Positions 15,648-26,647 of a DNA stretch of 64,000 bases are shown here, in pieces. The first letter of the stretch is position 1. Each line of letters opens with the position of its first letter. The notes under the pieces are model-generated. The model made no database searches. It worked only from the letters and a program-made list of their open reading frames with translations, and was not told the origin of the DNA. Origin of the DNA: Dillenia suffruticosa (lineage: Eukaryota > Streptophyta > Magnoliopsida > Dilleniales > Dilleniaceae); assembly GCA_033439265.1 (NCBI GenBank), contig JAVTVX010000035.1, forward strand, positions 20,982,001-21,046,000. The letters run 5' to 3'. The translations under genes and the position numbers were made by a program.

Positions 15648-15788
15648 GATGCAGAGAATTACTACAGTCCCGACTTGAAGAATGCAGCCCTCGCGAGGCT
15701 TAGTGCTGTTCCCCGAAGCCTAAAAGTGGCCAAGTCTGGAGTCAAGAAGAGGAACAGGCAATCTTTTAATATCCATGCAAGGAAGTGA
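15648..15788 (+). pseudogene. Ribosomal protein L28 (eL28) last exon, isolated
   Basis: After a good acceptor (atttcag) the frame reads [19 protein letters not shown], then [27 protein letters not shown] and TGA. This matches the C terminus of plant cytosolic ribosomal protein L28, which remembered sequences give as VDNYYRPDLKKAALARLS and SLRVAKSGPKRRNRQ-like. The frame is open for all 46 codons. No sign of the earlier exons (the MATVPGQLVWE start or the HSGLANKKTV region) was found in the 4 kb upstream, so it is most likely a stranded last exon of a lost gene. An unusually long upstream intron cannot be excluded. Confidence 0.75.
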
Positions 15789-17158
15789 TTTTGTAGGGAG
15801 AAAATTTTAGTTGTTTTGTATTCTCCGATCTGATTGTTTTTTCTTTTGGTAGTTTTTCAGTCATTAGTGCAATTGGGGAAGTGGGTGGTAATTCAGATTT
15901 TGACCTAATAGTTGCCAACTTTAATCGACAATGCCATTGCAATATTAATTTGTTTTTGCACAATTTCTGGAAACTGAAGCAGAGTTCCAATAACCACCTA
16001 GCAAGGCTAAGTTCCGTTATATAGGCTTTGAGTTTTCCTTGTACCAGAACTACAATGACCCTTGAAAATATGGTGTTATTGTAAATGCTAAATGACAGCC
16101 TGAATCCGAGGTGTTGGACAGTAATGGGGCCATTTCACGATAGTGAACTGATCATGATCATGCCGAATGCACTGAATGACCATTCAGCTATCTTTGGATC
16201 AATCAAAAGAAGGGGGAAAAAATTGCCAATTTGTCGAGGGGTAATTTTCTTTTTTTTTTTTATCGATGATGTAAAAATAGATCGGTGTTTGTGCCTACGT
16301 GGAGGATTACCTGTATAATAAGATGATCAAAACAAATTTGCGATGAGAATAAAATGATAGCATATTCATTGATGACATGTGGTTTAACTCGCACAGTCTA
16401 TCTTCTTCTTAAAAGTTTCAAATTCGAGACTTTTTATATACAAAGAAAAAAATTAGTTTGTCTCTGTCTATTTTCACTATTATGAGGGTAAGTCAAGGCA
16501 GCATGATAACGCCAAAAGTAATGTTTAATTTGAATTGCTAATTTATGTCCCTAAAGAGACAGATTAGTGGTATAATCTTCCTCCCCCGAGATTTTAAATT
16601 CAAATTTTTGTATAAACAAAAAAAAGAATTATTAATTTATTACCAATATTTTAGAATTTTAATATTATTTATATCAACACAATTTTTTAATCTAATAGTC
16701 ATGTTTTGATTAATTAAAATAAATATTTAACTTAAAATGATAAAAAAATATTTTTTATAAATTAAATATAGAATTTGATTAATTTAATCCGTGATTTATT
16801 TGGTGATCTTATATTACTCAAATTCAATTCAATTTAATTCTGTTTATTACAATGTTATTGATGGCTTATCTCAATATTAAAATTTTATTTTATTATTATT
16901 ATTTTTCTGATTACACATAAATTTAAATTATAAATCACAGATGGGGAGGGGGGTTTGTGACCTGGGCTGCCCCTGCGCACATTTTTTAATAATCTTTTTC
17001 ATGATAATCCCGCATGATAGCTTTTGAAAAAAATAAATAAATAAAGGCAAGGCGCAAGGCGAGGGCAACGCGCTCGGCCGATTGTTGGTGATCTGCCCAT
17101 ATAAAATCCCAATTTTCCCACTCTTTTTGCAAAATCTTTCCCGCTCGCTCCCCCGCGC
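15789..17158. other. Intergenic, upstream of HAG2
   Basis: Mostly AT-rich. Two SINE-like words occur: gtttcaaattcgagact near 16417 and attttaaattcaaatttttg near 16592, each followed by A-rich DNA. The last 150 bases are GC-rich and include the probable HAG2 promoter (cccatataaaatccc near 17095 is TATA-like). Confidence 0.5.
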
Positions 17159-17181
17159 TCTCTCTCTCTCTCTCTCTCTCT
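17159..17181 (+). repeat. (CT)n run in the HAG2 promoter or 5' UTR
   Basis: A pure CT run about 45 bases before the HAG2 start codon and about 60 bases after a TATA-like box, hence probably in the 5' UTR. Confidence 0.9.
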
Positions 17182-17226
17182 GGGGTGTGTGTTCAGGTGG
17201 AGTAGGAAACCCTAATTGGCGACAAA

Positions 17227-20200
17227 ATGGGACAGAAGAAGCAAGTCTCAGACTCCGATCAAATCACCGAACCTAAGAAGCGCCGTCGCGTGGGATTTGC
17301 CGGTACCAGTCGGTTGATTTCGAGTTTCTCACTCACAGTGACTCTCTTTTTAACTTATTTGCATCTCTTCAGTTCCGTTTTGGGCTGATTGCTTCTCTTC
17401 TTGTTCTTATGGCTTTGATGTAGATGCTTCGGTTGAGGCCAATCACTGCATCAAAATTTATCTGGGTAATCACCTGCTTTCTCTCTCACCGAAATTGACT
17501 TTTTTAGTGGTTTTGCTGGTACCCAAGTAATCCTTTCTGAAGAATCCGTATTCTGAAATTTGTTTAGAATAGCATGATTTATGATCAATTTTTGTGAGTT
17601 TCACTTCAAAAACCTGTACTCTCTCTCTCTCTCTCCCGTGCAATCTGATTTGACTCGGTACTGAAATAATCTCATCTAAAACCGCATGGCTTGTAATCAA
17701 GTTTTATAAATTTCAGCATCAAACACTTGGTAGTGTCTCTCCCTCTCTGTGAAAGTAATGAGAAGATAGATTCGTTTCTGTTTCAACATTTTTCAAGGTA
17801 AAACCTTTGAAGAATTTAGTGAATAATAGAGATGGCCGTTGTGTGTCACTGTACCTGGAACTTACTCTAAAATCATATGCTAAATATATGCATGCACCGA
17901 TTGACTGAGATGGATTCACATGGCCTGTTATTGATGTTCTTGGGCCTTGACAATCAAAACTTAATAATGTTGGCTGGAAATTATATAAATTCATGTTATG
18001 AGGATAGGTTATATGTTTGGCTTTTTTTTTTTAATTTTATTTTGATCCTGTTCTATTTTTCTCATAGTTTCTAGCAAGGAAGAAGTGGATGCGCCAAACA
18101 CAAACACTTGTCTTATTGTCCCAGTAGACTTGAATCAGTTTTTTGGTGAAGATGGAAAGATTTATGGTTATCAAGGATTAAAGGTATAGCTTTCTCATGG
18201 ATTTTGACCCTGTTTCAGGGTTGGATTCCACGACCATTTGATATTTGTGAAATGTTCTCTCTCTGTTTTTTTTTTTCACTGGTTCAATCTTTGTATTCAA
18301 TGGCTACTCTGAGCATACATGAGAAAGTAACTTATGTAACTAGGTGCATCGCTATGTACTCTTTTGCTTTTTAGCTGTTAGTTGATCAATTCCTGGTTTT
18401 TTTATTATCATTAATGGAGGTTTCTGTTGCCCGGTTACTTTGCTAGCTGCATTCTAAGCAGAACGTTGGCAAGAAGCTAGATACATGTGACTGCAGCCGT
18501 AAGCTGATCCTAGATCAATTTATACATGAAAAATGGACTTTGTGAATTTGTAACTGAAGCGAGGGCCAGGATTAATAAGCTAATGTATGAGCAAAACCTG
18601 TGAACTTAATTTGAATTTCAATTTTAGAGCAACTAGTCTCTCTCTATCATGTCATGATAAAGCATATCCTAACAGAAGGTGGGTGTGAATATTAAATAGT
18701 ATTGCAAAATCTCACATAAAACAACAGGGAACCTTTTACTATCTTGTTAGATTCTGTGATTCTCAAATCTTCAATTTGAGGGGCTAGTTTTCACATCTGC
18801 ATTGAATCTTCTTTTCTAGATTCTATATTTGCACATTGAGACATGAGTATTTTTGCTGAGAGCAACAAAAAGGAAGCTATACTTTTGAATTCCACTTGTA
18901 GATCAACTGATTCTTTCATATGTTGAACTCGTGAGTTTTCCCAAAATTTAAAGATAGCAGAGTATGTTGAAATCGGGTTTGAGCTCTTGGATCCTTTTGT
19001 TTCAAATTTCACGCTTCCTAAATTGAGATATGGTTTAGGATACTGAATAACATATTGCCCAATTTCTTCTTGCAAACCTAGGACTTAGGCACAGTATGCT
19101 TGTTTCATTCATTGGAAATGGAAAGTCACAACTAGCACAATAGCTGAAAGCAATTGAACATCTTTATATTATGGATGTTTTTTTCTTTTTACAGTTCTCC
19201 AGACAATAATTTCCCCTGTTATTCTGACTGCTTCCCTTTTTACTAGGCATGTTGCAAAAACTCATTGAACATACTGTAGTGAACTTTGTTTACCTGTCTA
19301 AAATTATTATTATTTAATTTGGTCTGGTATTTTATAATGCTTCATTTGACCAAATCTTTTGCAGATTACTGTTTGGGTTAGTAGCATATCGTTTCATGTA
19401 TATGCTGACGTCACTTTTGAGAACACCTCCGATGTGAGTATTTCATTTTTCTGTAGCATGATAGGAGGTTATGAGTGCAACCTGAGTATTTTATATGTTA
19501 GATATCAAAGAAGAGGTCATTAAAAAAAATTTGTAGTGAAAATATTTTGGTAAGTTTCTAGCTTTCTGTCCTTTTGACAACATTCTAATGATCACTGTAT
19601 TTATCTGTTCCAAGGGAGGCAAAGGGATCACCAATCTGAAGACTGGTCTCCAAGTATCATCTGGCCCTGACCATATAATCTATCCATTGAATGCTACTTT
19701 TTTGCTTGTCTGCTGACCATTAATTCTTCCGCTTACAGAATATTTTTGCTGAGAATCTTGTAGACTCAAAAGATGATTTTCTGCAAACATTTTCTACTGA
19801 AAGTCAATGTATCAAGTATGGTTTCTTGATAGTTCATGCTAATGCTGCACTTAATTATTCCAATTGATAATTGAGGGTGCTTTGGCTGTTGTTAGATCCA
19901 TTATCTCAAAGGGTGAAATAATGCACCAGAAGCCATTCCATGGACAAATTAGCAATTTGGATAAACCCTTAGAAGGAGAGACTTCTAATTTGCAGGTGCT
20001 TTCTTTTTGTTCTATTTCATTGATTTAACAACACAACATCAGCAACCAAAACTGATTTTTATGACAATCATTGCATTATTAATGTCTCATGGATCAATGG
20101 CTCTCCCAACTTGAATGGTTTTATATTTAGCTCTTGACCATCAACATTGGAAAGCACCAAAACCTTTGCCATTAAAGCATGGAAGCTAGTCCATCTTCTC

Positions 20201-21778
20201 TATACTTGTACTTGCTATTTTTTATGGCCCACATGGATTTTAAATGGGATGAAATGTGCATAACTACCAAAGCCTGTGAATCTCTAGCATCTTCTGTGTA
20301 TGAAAAAGTACATGCTTCTTTGGGGTTGTTGGTTCCCCCCCCCCCCCTTTAGGGGGTGTTAAGGCTAAATACAAGAGCTTGCAGAGAACTGATGAGATTA
20401 TGCTCATTCATTTAAATTAGGTTTCATCTGATGTAATTTGAAACAATTTGCACACGTGGAAAATGAGAGGTCATTCTGAGTGGTTCCACTTCGGTAGGAA
20501 ATCTAATATGAAATTAGCAAAGTGGCTCTTCTTGGAGAACTTATCCTTTTTTTAAAGAGTAGATTTAGATTTTAAGACTATGTCCATGAATGCCCCACCT
20601 CTTTCCTTTTAATACACTATGGGAAGTTCATGTTCCTGAATGCTAATTAGACATTTTTTCTGCTTTTCCAGGTCACCCGCCTGGTCGTGAGTAACATGTC
20701 TGTTGGACATCTATATAGCCGATTGGTACCTCTTGTGCTGCTTCTTGTTGATGGTAATCTTTTGAGTATTTTCTCACAAAAATCAGAACGCAACATTATT
20801 TTTTTAACTGGTTATATTTTGAAAATCAGGTAGCACTCCCATAGACGTCACTGATCCAAAATGGGAAATTTATGTCTTAACTGAGAAGCGAAATGACCAG
20901 CAAGGAGATGGTCAATGCAGATTGCTTGGTTTTACAGCAATTTATCGCTTCTATCACTATCCAGACACATCACGCATGCGCCTTGGTCAGGTATAACCAT
21001 AATTTTATCAACTTTGGAATTTACAATATGCTGGAAAGAAACAGTTTACTCTTCACACAGCTTTATCCTGTTGGCAAGATCAGCACAGTAACCTTCTAAA
21101 TTTTAACCAATTCTTTGGTCTTTATTTTCATGGTAGATACTGGTCTTTCCTCCTTATCAGCACAAGGGCTTTGGTAGATACCTTTTAGAAGTGCTTAACA
21201 CTGTTGCAATAGCTGAAGATGTTTATGACTTGACAATGGAAGAACCATTGGATTATCTCCAACAAGTTCGAACATGTATTGATATTCTCCGCCTGCTTGA
21301 ATTCAGCCCAATTGAGGATGCAATCAATTCAGCTGTTACATGTCTGAAGCAAGGGAAACTATCAAAGAAGGTCCAACCTCCTCGACTTGCACCACCTTTG
21401 ATTGCAGTTGAAGATGTGCGGAAAAGCTTGAAAATCAACAAGAAACAGTTTCTTCAGTGTTGGGAGATCCTTATTTATCTTGGCCTTAATCCTATTGATA
21501 AGTACATGGAGAATTTCACTGAATTTATTTCTAACCGCATGAAGACCGAGTTTCTCGGAAGAGATTCAGAAAATGCTGGCAAAAGGGTGATTGATGTCCA
21601 AAGCGATTATAATACAGAAATGTCATTCGTATTGTTTAAAACACAATCTAATGAAGGTAGGAGCATTGAATTAAATGGAAGTGAAACTAATCAGGAGGAA
21701 CAGCTGCGTCAACTAGTTGATGAGAGGATCAAAGAGATTAAGTTGATTGCAGAGAAGGTTTCACTTCAGCGTGCATGA
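17227..21778 (+). CDS. HAG2: Histone acetyltransferase type B catalytic subunit (HAT1/HAG2)
   Basis: Ten exons (17227-17302, 17424-17465, 18068-18183, 19365-19433, 19615-19653, 19739-19815, 19896-19995, 20672-20753, 20830-20990, 21137-21778) join in phase to 467 residues, which I recall as the length of the Arabidopsis protein. Type B HATs acetylate newly made histone H4 (Lys5, Lys12) before chromatin assembly, in cytosol and nucleus, with an RbAp48-type partner. A basic cluster KKRRRV at about residues 17-22 is a likely nuclear signal. FGEDGKIYGYQGLKITVWV marks the HAT1 N-terminal domain. The GNAT acetyl-CoA motif QHKGFGRYL lies at about residues 262-270, after LLGFTAIYRFYHYPD. The large last exon encodes the helical C-terminal domain. 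No disruptions were found. In Arabidopsis its neighbour is the PQQL protease, as here apart from the intervening relic. Confidence 0.97.
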
Positions 21779-22498
21779 TCATCTTCAAGTTTATTTGTTC
21801 ATCTTTCAAGAGGGTGCAACTTCAGGTTCTTGTGATGTCAGTGATGGATCAACAGAGGACTATCTTCACCACAGGCTTCTAGTCCATGTCCAAGAGAAAC
21901 TTTAAGAGTTTCGCTTGACTCCTGTTTCTCAGGTTCACTATATGTTTCTGTTGGGAGCCATGTGCTAGAATCTTTTGTAAGAACTTCCAACTGTTCTGTT
22001 CATCATCATGGTTCTATTACAACCTTGCCGTTAGCACTGTAATATCAAATCGTTTTGGTCTTTTTGGGTGCAGTTCATTGTGTATTTTGCAATTTACTTG
22101 TTGCTTGCTTATGTGTTCAACGGCTAAATTCATAATAAATTAGGACAGAAGGAACAGGAAAATGACAGAATCTGCAGTTAGCTTAATAATCAAGGGATAC
22201 AACAGAAGCAATATTCACAAGACTATGTCCCGGAGAAAAGTAACAGCAAAATGATACAAATCTGCAGAAAGCTGGAGGCTTGGCCAATGAGCAGTTTGTT
22301 TGCAGATACTTGGCTCCATCGAGCGCTGCAATGTAGTAGGGGTTTCTCAAATAAGTCTTCAATTTTTGCCCATTTTATATAACTTCCCTCTAAATTGTAG
22401 GAGTTCATGCACAAACCCAGATGAGCTGGCGTGTGCATGTGCAGAAAGTCTTCTAGGGTTGAGAGATTCACAGAAACGTCACTAGAGAGATGAGAATA
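21779..22498. other. HAG2 3' UTR and spacer
   Basis: Holds the 3' UTR of HAG2 (an aataaatta signal near 22134) and the 3' end side of the converging DUF3531 relic. No other feature is recognised. Confidence 0.6.
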
Positions 22499-24171
22499 CT
22501 AAACATTGTGAACACTGCAACCTGCATCCTCTGAAGTCAAGTTCTCCTTCCAGTTCTCAAATTCATTTCCACCAAATACCAATTTGCTTTATCCCCACAT
22601 AGCTGTTAACATAATGTTAGTACGGAAGAGAATTACTAAATGCATAAATAAAATGCAGGCAAAGGAAAATCTGATTTTACTCGAGCTAATCTGTCTCAGT
22701 GCATTTATCAAGACAGCAAGAAGTAGAGGTTCACTTGTTCTAATATCCACCCTGTCGAAACCGAGTTCGTTCATGAGAAGGAAAATCATTTACTCTCTTA
22801 CTCTCATAGAGATGGTGCTTTCAAATATTGTTGATCGCCATACCATATTCGTGCTAGGTTGTCCTGAACCTCAAGATCCCCAGTGTTATAAAAAGTCGTA
22901 GGTGATACATTTGCTCCCTGAATTGCATCATAACTTGGTCTTTTGTCCAAAGCGGATTGGGACAACCGCCAAGAGAAAAGTAGCAAATGAAACAAGAATT
23001 CTATTTCAATGAGCAATTTGAGTTTTCTTTTTTTTCCCCCTTGATTTGACAAACTGATTATCTTTGTCAATGTAACGGAAAAAACAAGAACGCAATTGCT
23101 TCAAAGTTTTCAGAGGGAGCACCAAAAGCACTTCACTTGCATATTCATGGAATTGCATCCCCCAAGACATCCAACAATGTGCCAAGATCAAATTGTCTGC
23201 ATAGAGGGAAAAAAGTGACGATATTGCATGAATCCTTTAAAGAAAATTACTGGTAACAAGAGAAGCCACTTACATCGCAAATTAAAGATATATCTTTTCC
23301 CAGTGGTGTGTTGTAGAATTCAAACCAAATATATGAGTTTGAAAATCAAATCTGATCAATTGGCACAACCAGTAAGCTAGCAGAAAGAAGCATGGACCAA
23401 TGGAATCCATATGAGCAATAAAACCAATATTAAAAACTGGAAAATAAGCAGATTGTTTGGGGGGAATAGACAAATATGAAGATCTGTTGGCTTCATATAG
23501 AGCTGCATTCCCTTGAATGACAGTAAACCGTGCCCTCTAAAACTTTAAATGTTAAAATCATGGCATTCTCATTGCACTTTCTTTACATTGGATCACAAAA
23601 TGCCACTCCTGCAACAATTTTCACCAAGAAATATTCCAATCCCTCCTGCTTTAAGCTGCTGCCCGGCCTAGTAGTGTATATGTAGTCACTTCACTCACAT
23701 CCCTATATCGTATGTATACCTCCCCCAATGCCAGACTAGCATATGCCTGGGCAAGTTCCACTGCTAGAAGAGGCTTGTATATCAAGCCACTCCAAAATTA
23801 GTGCCAAGCATGTTTCGAAGTACACTAGAAGGAAAAAAAAAATAGTGGAAACCTCAGCCATTACCAAGCACACACTTACTGCATTAGGCAATCCCTATAA
23901 GTGGGCTCAAAATCTGCTATGTGCAATTAGTAAGGGTTGAATCTTGGACCTCGTATAGATAAGGGCGCATTTTCTACCAAAGCTGAGATTTGGATGCTAT
24001 ATCAAAGTATATAGATATATATTTTTTGGGAACAAAAAATACAATATCGAACCAAGGAAGAGAGGATGGAAGTAGAAAGGCTCTATCGTTTGAGCTGTCC
24101 CATATCAAAGTATATTTCGTTATAAGAGGTGGAGACTCTATAAATACGTGTCTTATCTAATGCGCAATTGT

Positions 24172-24253
<82 letters not shown>

Positions 24254-25042
24254 GCTCTGTCTAGTTAAATAAGGTCCGTGTGCTTTAATTCATTATTCAT
24301 TTTAGTATTTTGATTATGCTCTCCGTTATCTATGTTCACAGAAGTACTAAAACTAGTACGAGGATTACAATATATATAAATGTGTGTGTGTGTGTTCTAA
24401 TAAATACATGTAGCACGTTGAAAGTTCATAGTCAAGCAAACGTACGAGAGAAATGCCTACCTGTTGAAAGTCACTTTCAGGGGTGCGGCTGAACCAGTTT
24501 TTTGGTGCAATGTTTTGTTTCTTTTCCTCCGTAACCTCTCCTCCATCAGAAATGAGAGAGAGACCCACTAATAACATAACCCAAAACATAAGTTAGAATT
24601 GAAAAATTAAAAAAAGAAAAAAGAAAAAATATATCAGAGAAACCCCCACAAGCCAGAGAAACTCTAAAGCTCTTTCTACATCATGAAAAATACTTCCTTT
24701 GCATTAAGCCTTTTGAGTATCATCTAAACAATTACCCAAGATTTCAGCAAATTCAGGGTCTTTATCATAGTCTCTCTCTTCCTCTTTCCCTCTAAATCTT
24801 CTTCTATATGAATAGCCATTTTCATCTTCATCTTCATCATCATCACCATCATTTTCTTCTTCTTCAGTTTCTGGGTCCAGAAATTGGGGCTTTGTTTTTC
24901 GACTACGACTTGCATTGGCAACGAACAAGCAAGTGATTGTGGGAAATTTTGGTCGAAATTTTTTTCCTTTTGGAAGAATTGGCCGTTGGTAAAGGGTGGT
25001 GGAGGAGAGACGGAGGGCTAGCACGCTTGGGGGTTTTAACAT
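22499..25042 (-). pseudogene. DUF3531-family plastid-type protein (At4g29400-like), pseudogene
   Basis: On the minus strand, pieces of a plant DUF3531 protein appear in order. A 5' exon from the ATG at 25042 has a transit-peptide-like start, an acidic stretch and YDKDPEFAEILGNCLDD. An exon ending at 23274 has FSNSYIWFEFYNTPLGKD. Others are 23196-23137 (SWHIVGCLGGCNSMNMQ), about 22965-22836 (ALDKRPSYDAIQGANVS, TTFYNTGDLEVQDN) and about 22749-22690 (RTSEPLLLAVLINALRQ). The last runs from about 22605 to 22499 (FGGNEFENWKENLTSE). Damage includes TGA in place of Asp just before FSNSY, TGA in place of Arg before SWHIVG, an extra base before VFGGNEF, and no usable donor after exon 1 (stop after DDTQKA). 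The exon with the basic RLRKKRNK segment was not found. The family's molecular function is not known. Confidence 0.82.
24175..24246. repeat. (CT)n microsatellite, longest in the window
   Basis: A perfect CT run of about 72 bases, continuing imperfectly to about 24258, inside the intron-like region of the DUF3531 relic. Confidence 0.97.
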
Positions 25043-25233
25043 TTGGCTGGGGATCTTATCGTAAATATATATTAATATTGTCGGTTTTATTTTATTGTTG
25101 ACCAATCAAAATCAAGCAAAGTGTCAAACTCACCCGAGTCTGTTACTCTTAATAATTTATATAAAAAAATAATAATAATAAATAGGCATTTCCAAACGGG
25201 GTTATGCTTCCGTGGACCCCAAGCATTGCATTT

Positions 25234-25270
<37 letters not shown>

Positions 25271-25399
25271 TTTTCCTTATAAACTTCCACTACCCAAACT
25301 CAAAAATTCCCAAAGCATATCCCTCCTTTCAAAAGCTGGAGAGAGCATAAAACACAGTAGGGAGAGAGAAAGAGAGAGAGAGGGAGAAGAGAAGGATAG
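25043..25399 (+). promoter_or_regulatory. Promoter region of the PQQL-type protease gene
   Basis: This 357-base gap separates the start of the decayed DUF3531 gene (minus) from the PQQL start (plus), so it was once a shared divergent promoter. It contains a TA run at 25236-25267 and, just before the ATG, a GA-rich leader (gggagagagaaagagagaga at about 25361). No classical TATA box stands out apart from the TA repeat. Confidence 0.55.
25236..25267. repeat. (TA)n microsatellite
   Basis: A 32-base TA run in the PQQL promoter, followed by a T run. Confidence 0.95.
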
Positions 25400-25610
25400 A
25401 TGGATTTACTGCCAGCAGAGACATCACAGATGCAGAAGAGGAAGGGGTTTCGATCACTGAAACTCGTGAACGTGAACATGGACGATTTGTTGGGAGAGAA
25501 ACCGTTTGGAGTAGAGTATGGTAGACTCGACAATGGTCTCTGTTATTATGTTCGCTCAAATTCCAAGCCTAAAATGAGAGCCGCTCTCGCTCTCGCCGTC
25601 AAAGCCGGGT

Positions 25611-25656
<46 letters not shown>

Positions 25657-26615
25657 GTGTGAGTCTGTGTTTCTTCTTGTTTCGGTTGAATTTAAATGCG
25701 TGTTTACGATTATCTTTTGGTTGATTCGTTGTACTACTGGAACGAAACTTAGGTTATGTTAATGTTTCTCGCTCTGTTCGTAATGTTTCTCGCTCTGTTC
25801 GCACTTTTCTTCGAATATGGACGATTTTCGTTCATTTTTTACAAATTAAAATTTCGTTGCCTTCTTAAATCATGTTCGTATGCACGGTTTTCGTTCATTT
25901 TTTGCAAATTCAAATTTGGTTGTCTTGTTGGATCCCTTGAATCAAGATAAGGATTAATTTGTGATGAATTGTGCTATGATTTTTTTAAGGGTGGGTTAGC
26001 TTAGAGATGCCGAACTAGGTTTATTGAGTTGTCACGGTGAAAATCTCTCTCTCTCTCTCTCTCTCTCTGTGCGCGTGCGCGCTCGTGTCTTTGATTGAAT
26101 TCAAATGCATGGCTTCTTGTTGATTCCTTGAAGTCCTTGAATGAAGACTAGGGCCTTTTGGGGATGGAATTTGATGTGTTTACACTTCTCTCTAATTTCG
26201 CATTTTTGTTGATTGTATGCATGATCCGTCATGCTTTAGAAATTGCATTTGTCCTGTGGTTGATTTATTGACCTCGTTGTACCTAGATTACAGTTATTAA
26301 GACGTGATCGACTTGTTAGGGTTTGTTAGGTTTGAAATGCTGGATGAAGAAAATTGAGTTATCATAGAAACAGCAGAAAATCTCTCTTTCACACTGTGTG
26401 CATGTGTCTACATGCACATGCAGGTATATTTGTCCAATTATGTTGAAATGAATGTTTAATTCATCTTTCTGGTTGATTCATCAGACAATTTGAACAAATA
26501 TCGATTATGTAATAAAAGATTATGGTTATTTGGTTGATGAAATGTGATATGGTTTCTTCTCCAATCCCACAGTATCTCTTCCACTATCTCCCGCACTTTT
26601 CTCTCTCCTTTCCCA

Positions 26616-26647
<32 letters not shown>

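Noticed and set aside
24175-24258. CRISPR-like or satellite array
   Set aside because: It is a simple CT dinucleotide run with no spacers; no CRISPR array exists in the window.
25043-25399. Still-active bidirectional promoter
   Set aside because: The DUF3531 side is a pseudogene with several breaks; activity toward it cannot be judged from sequence.
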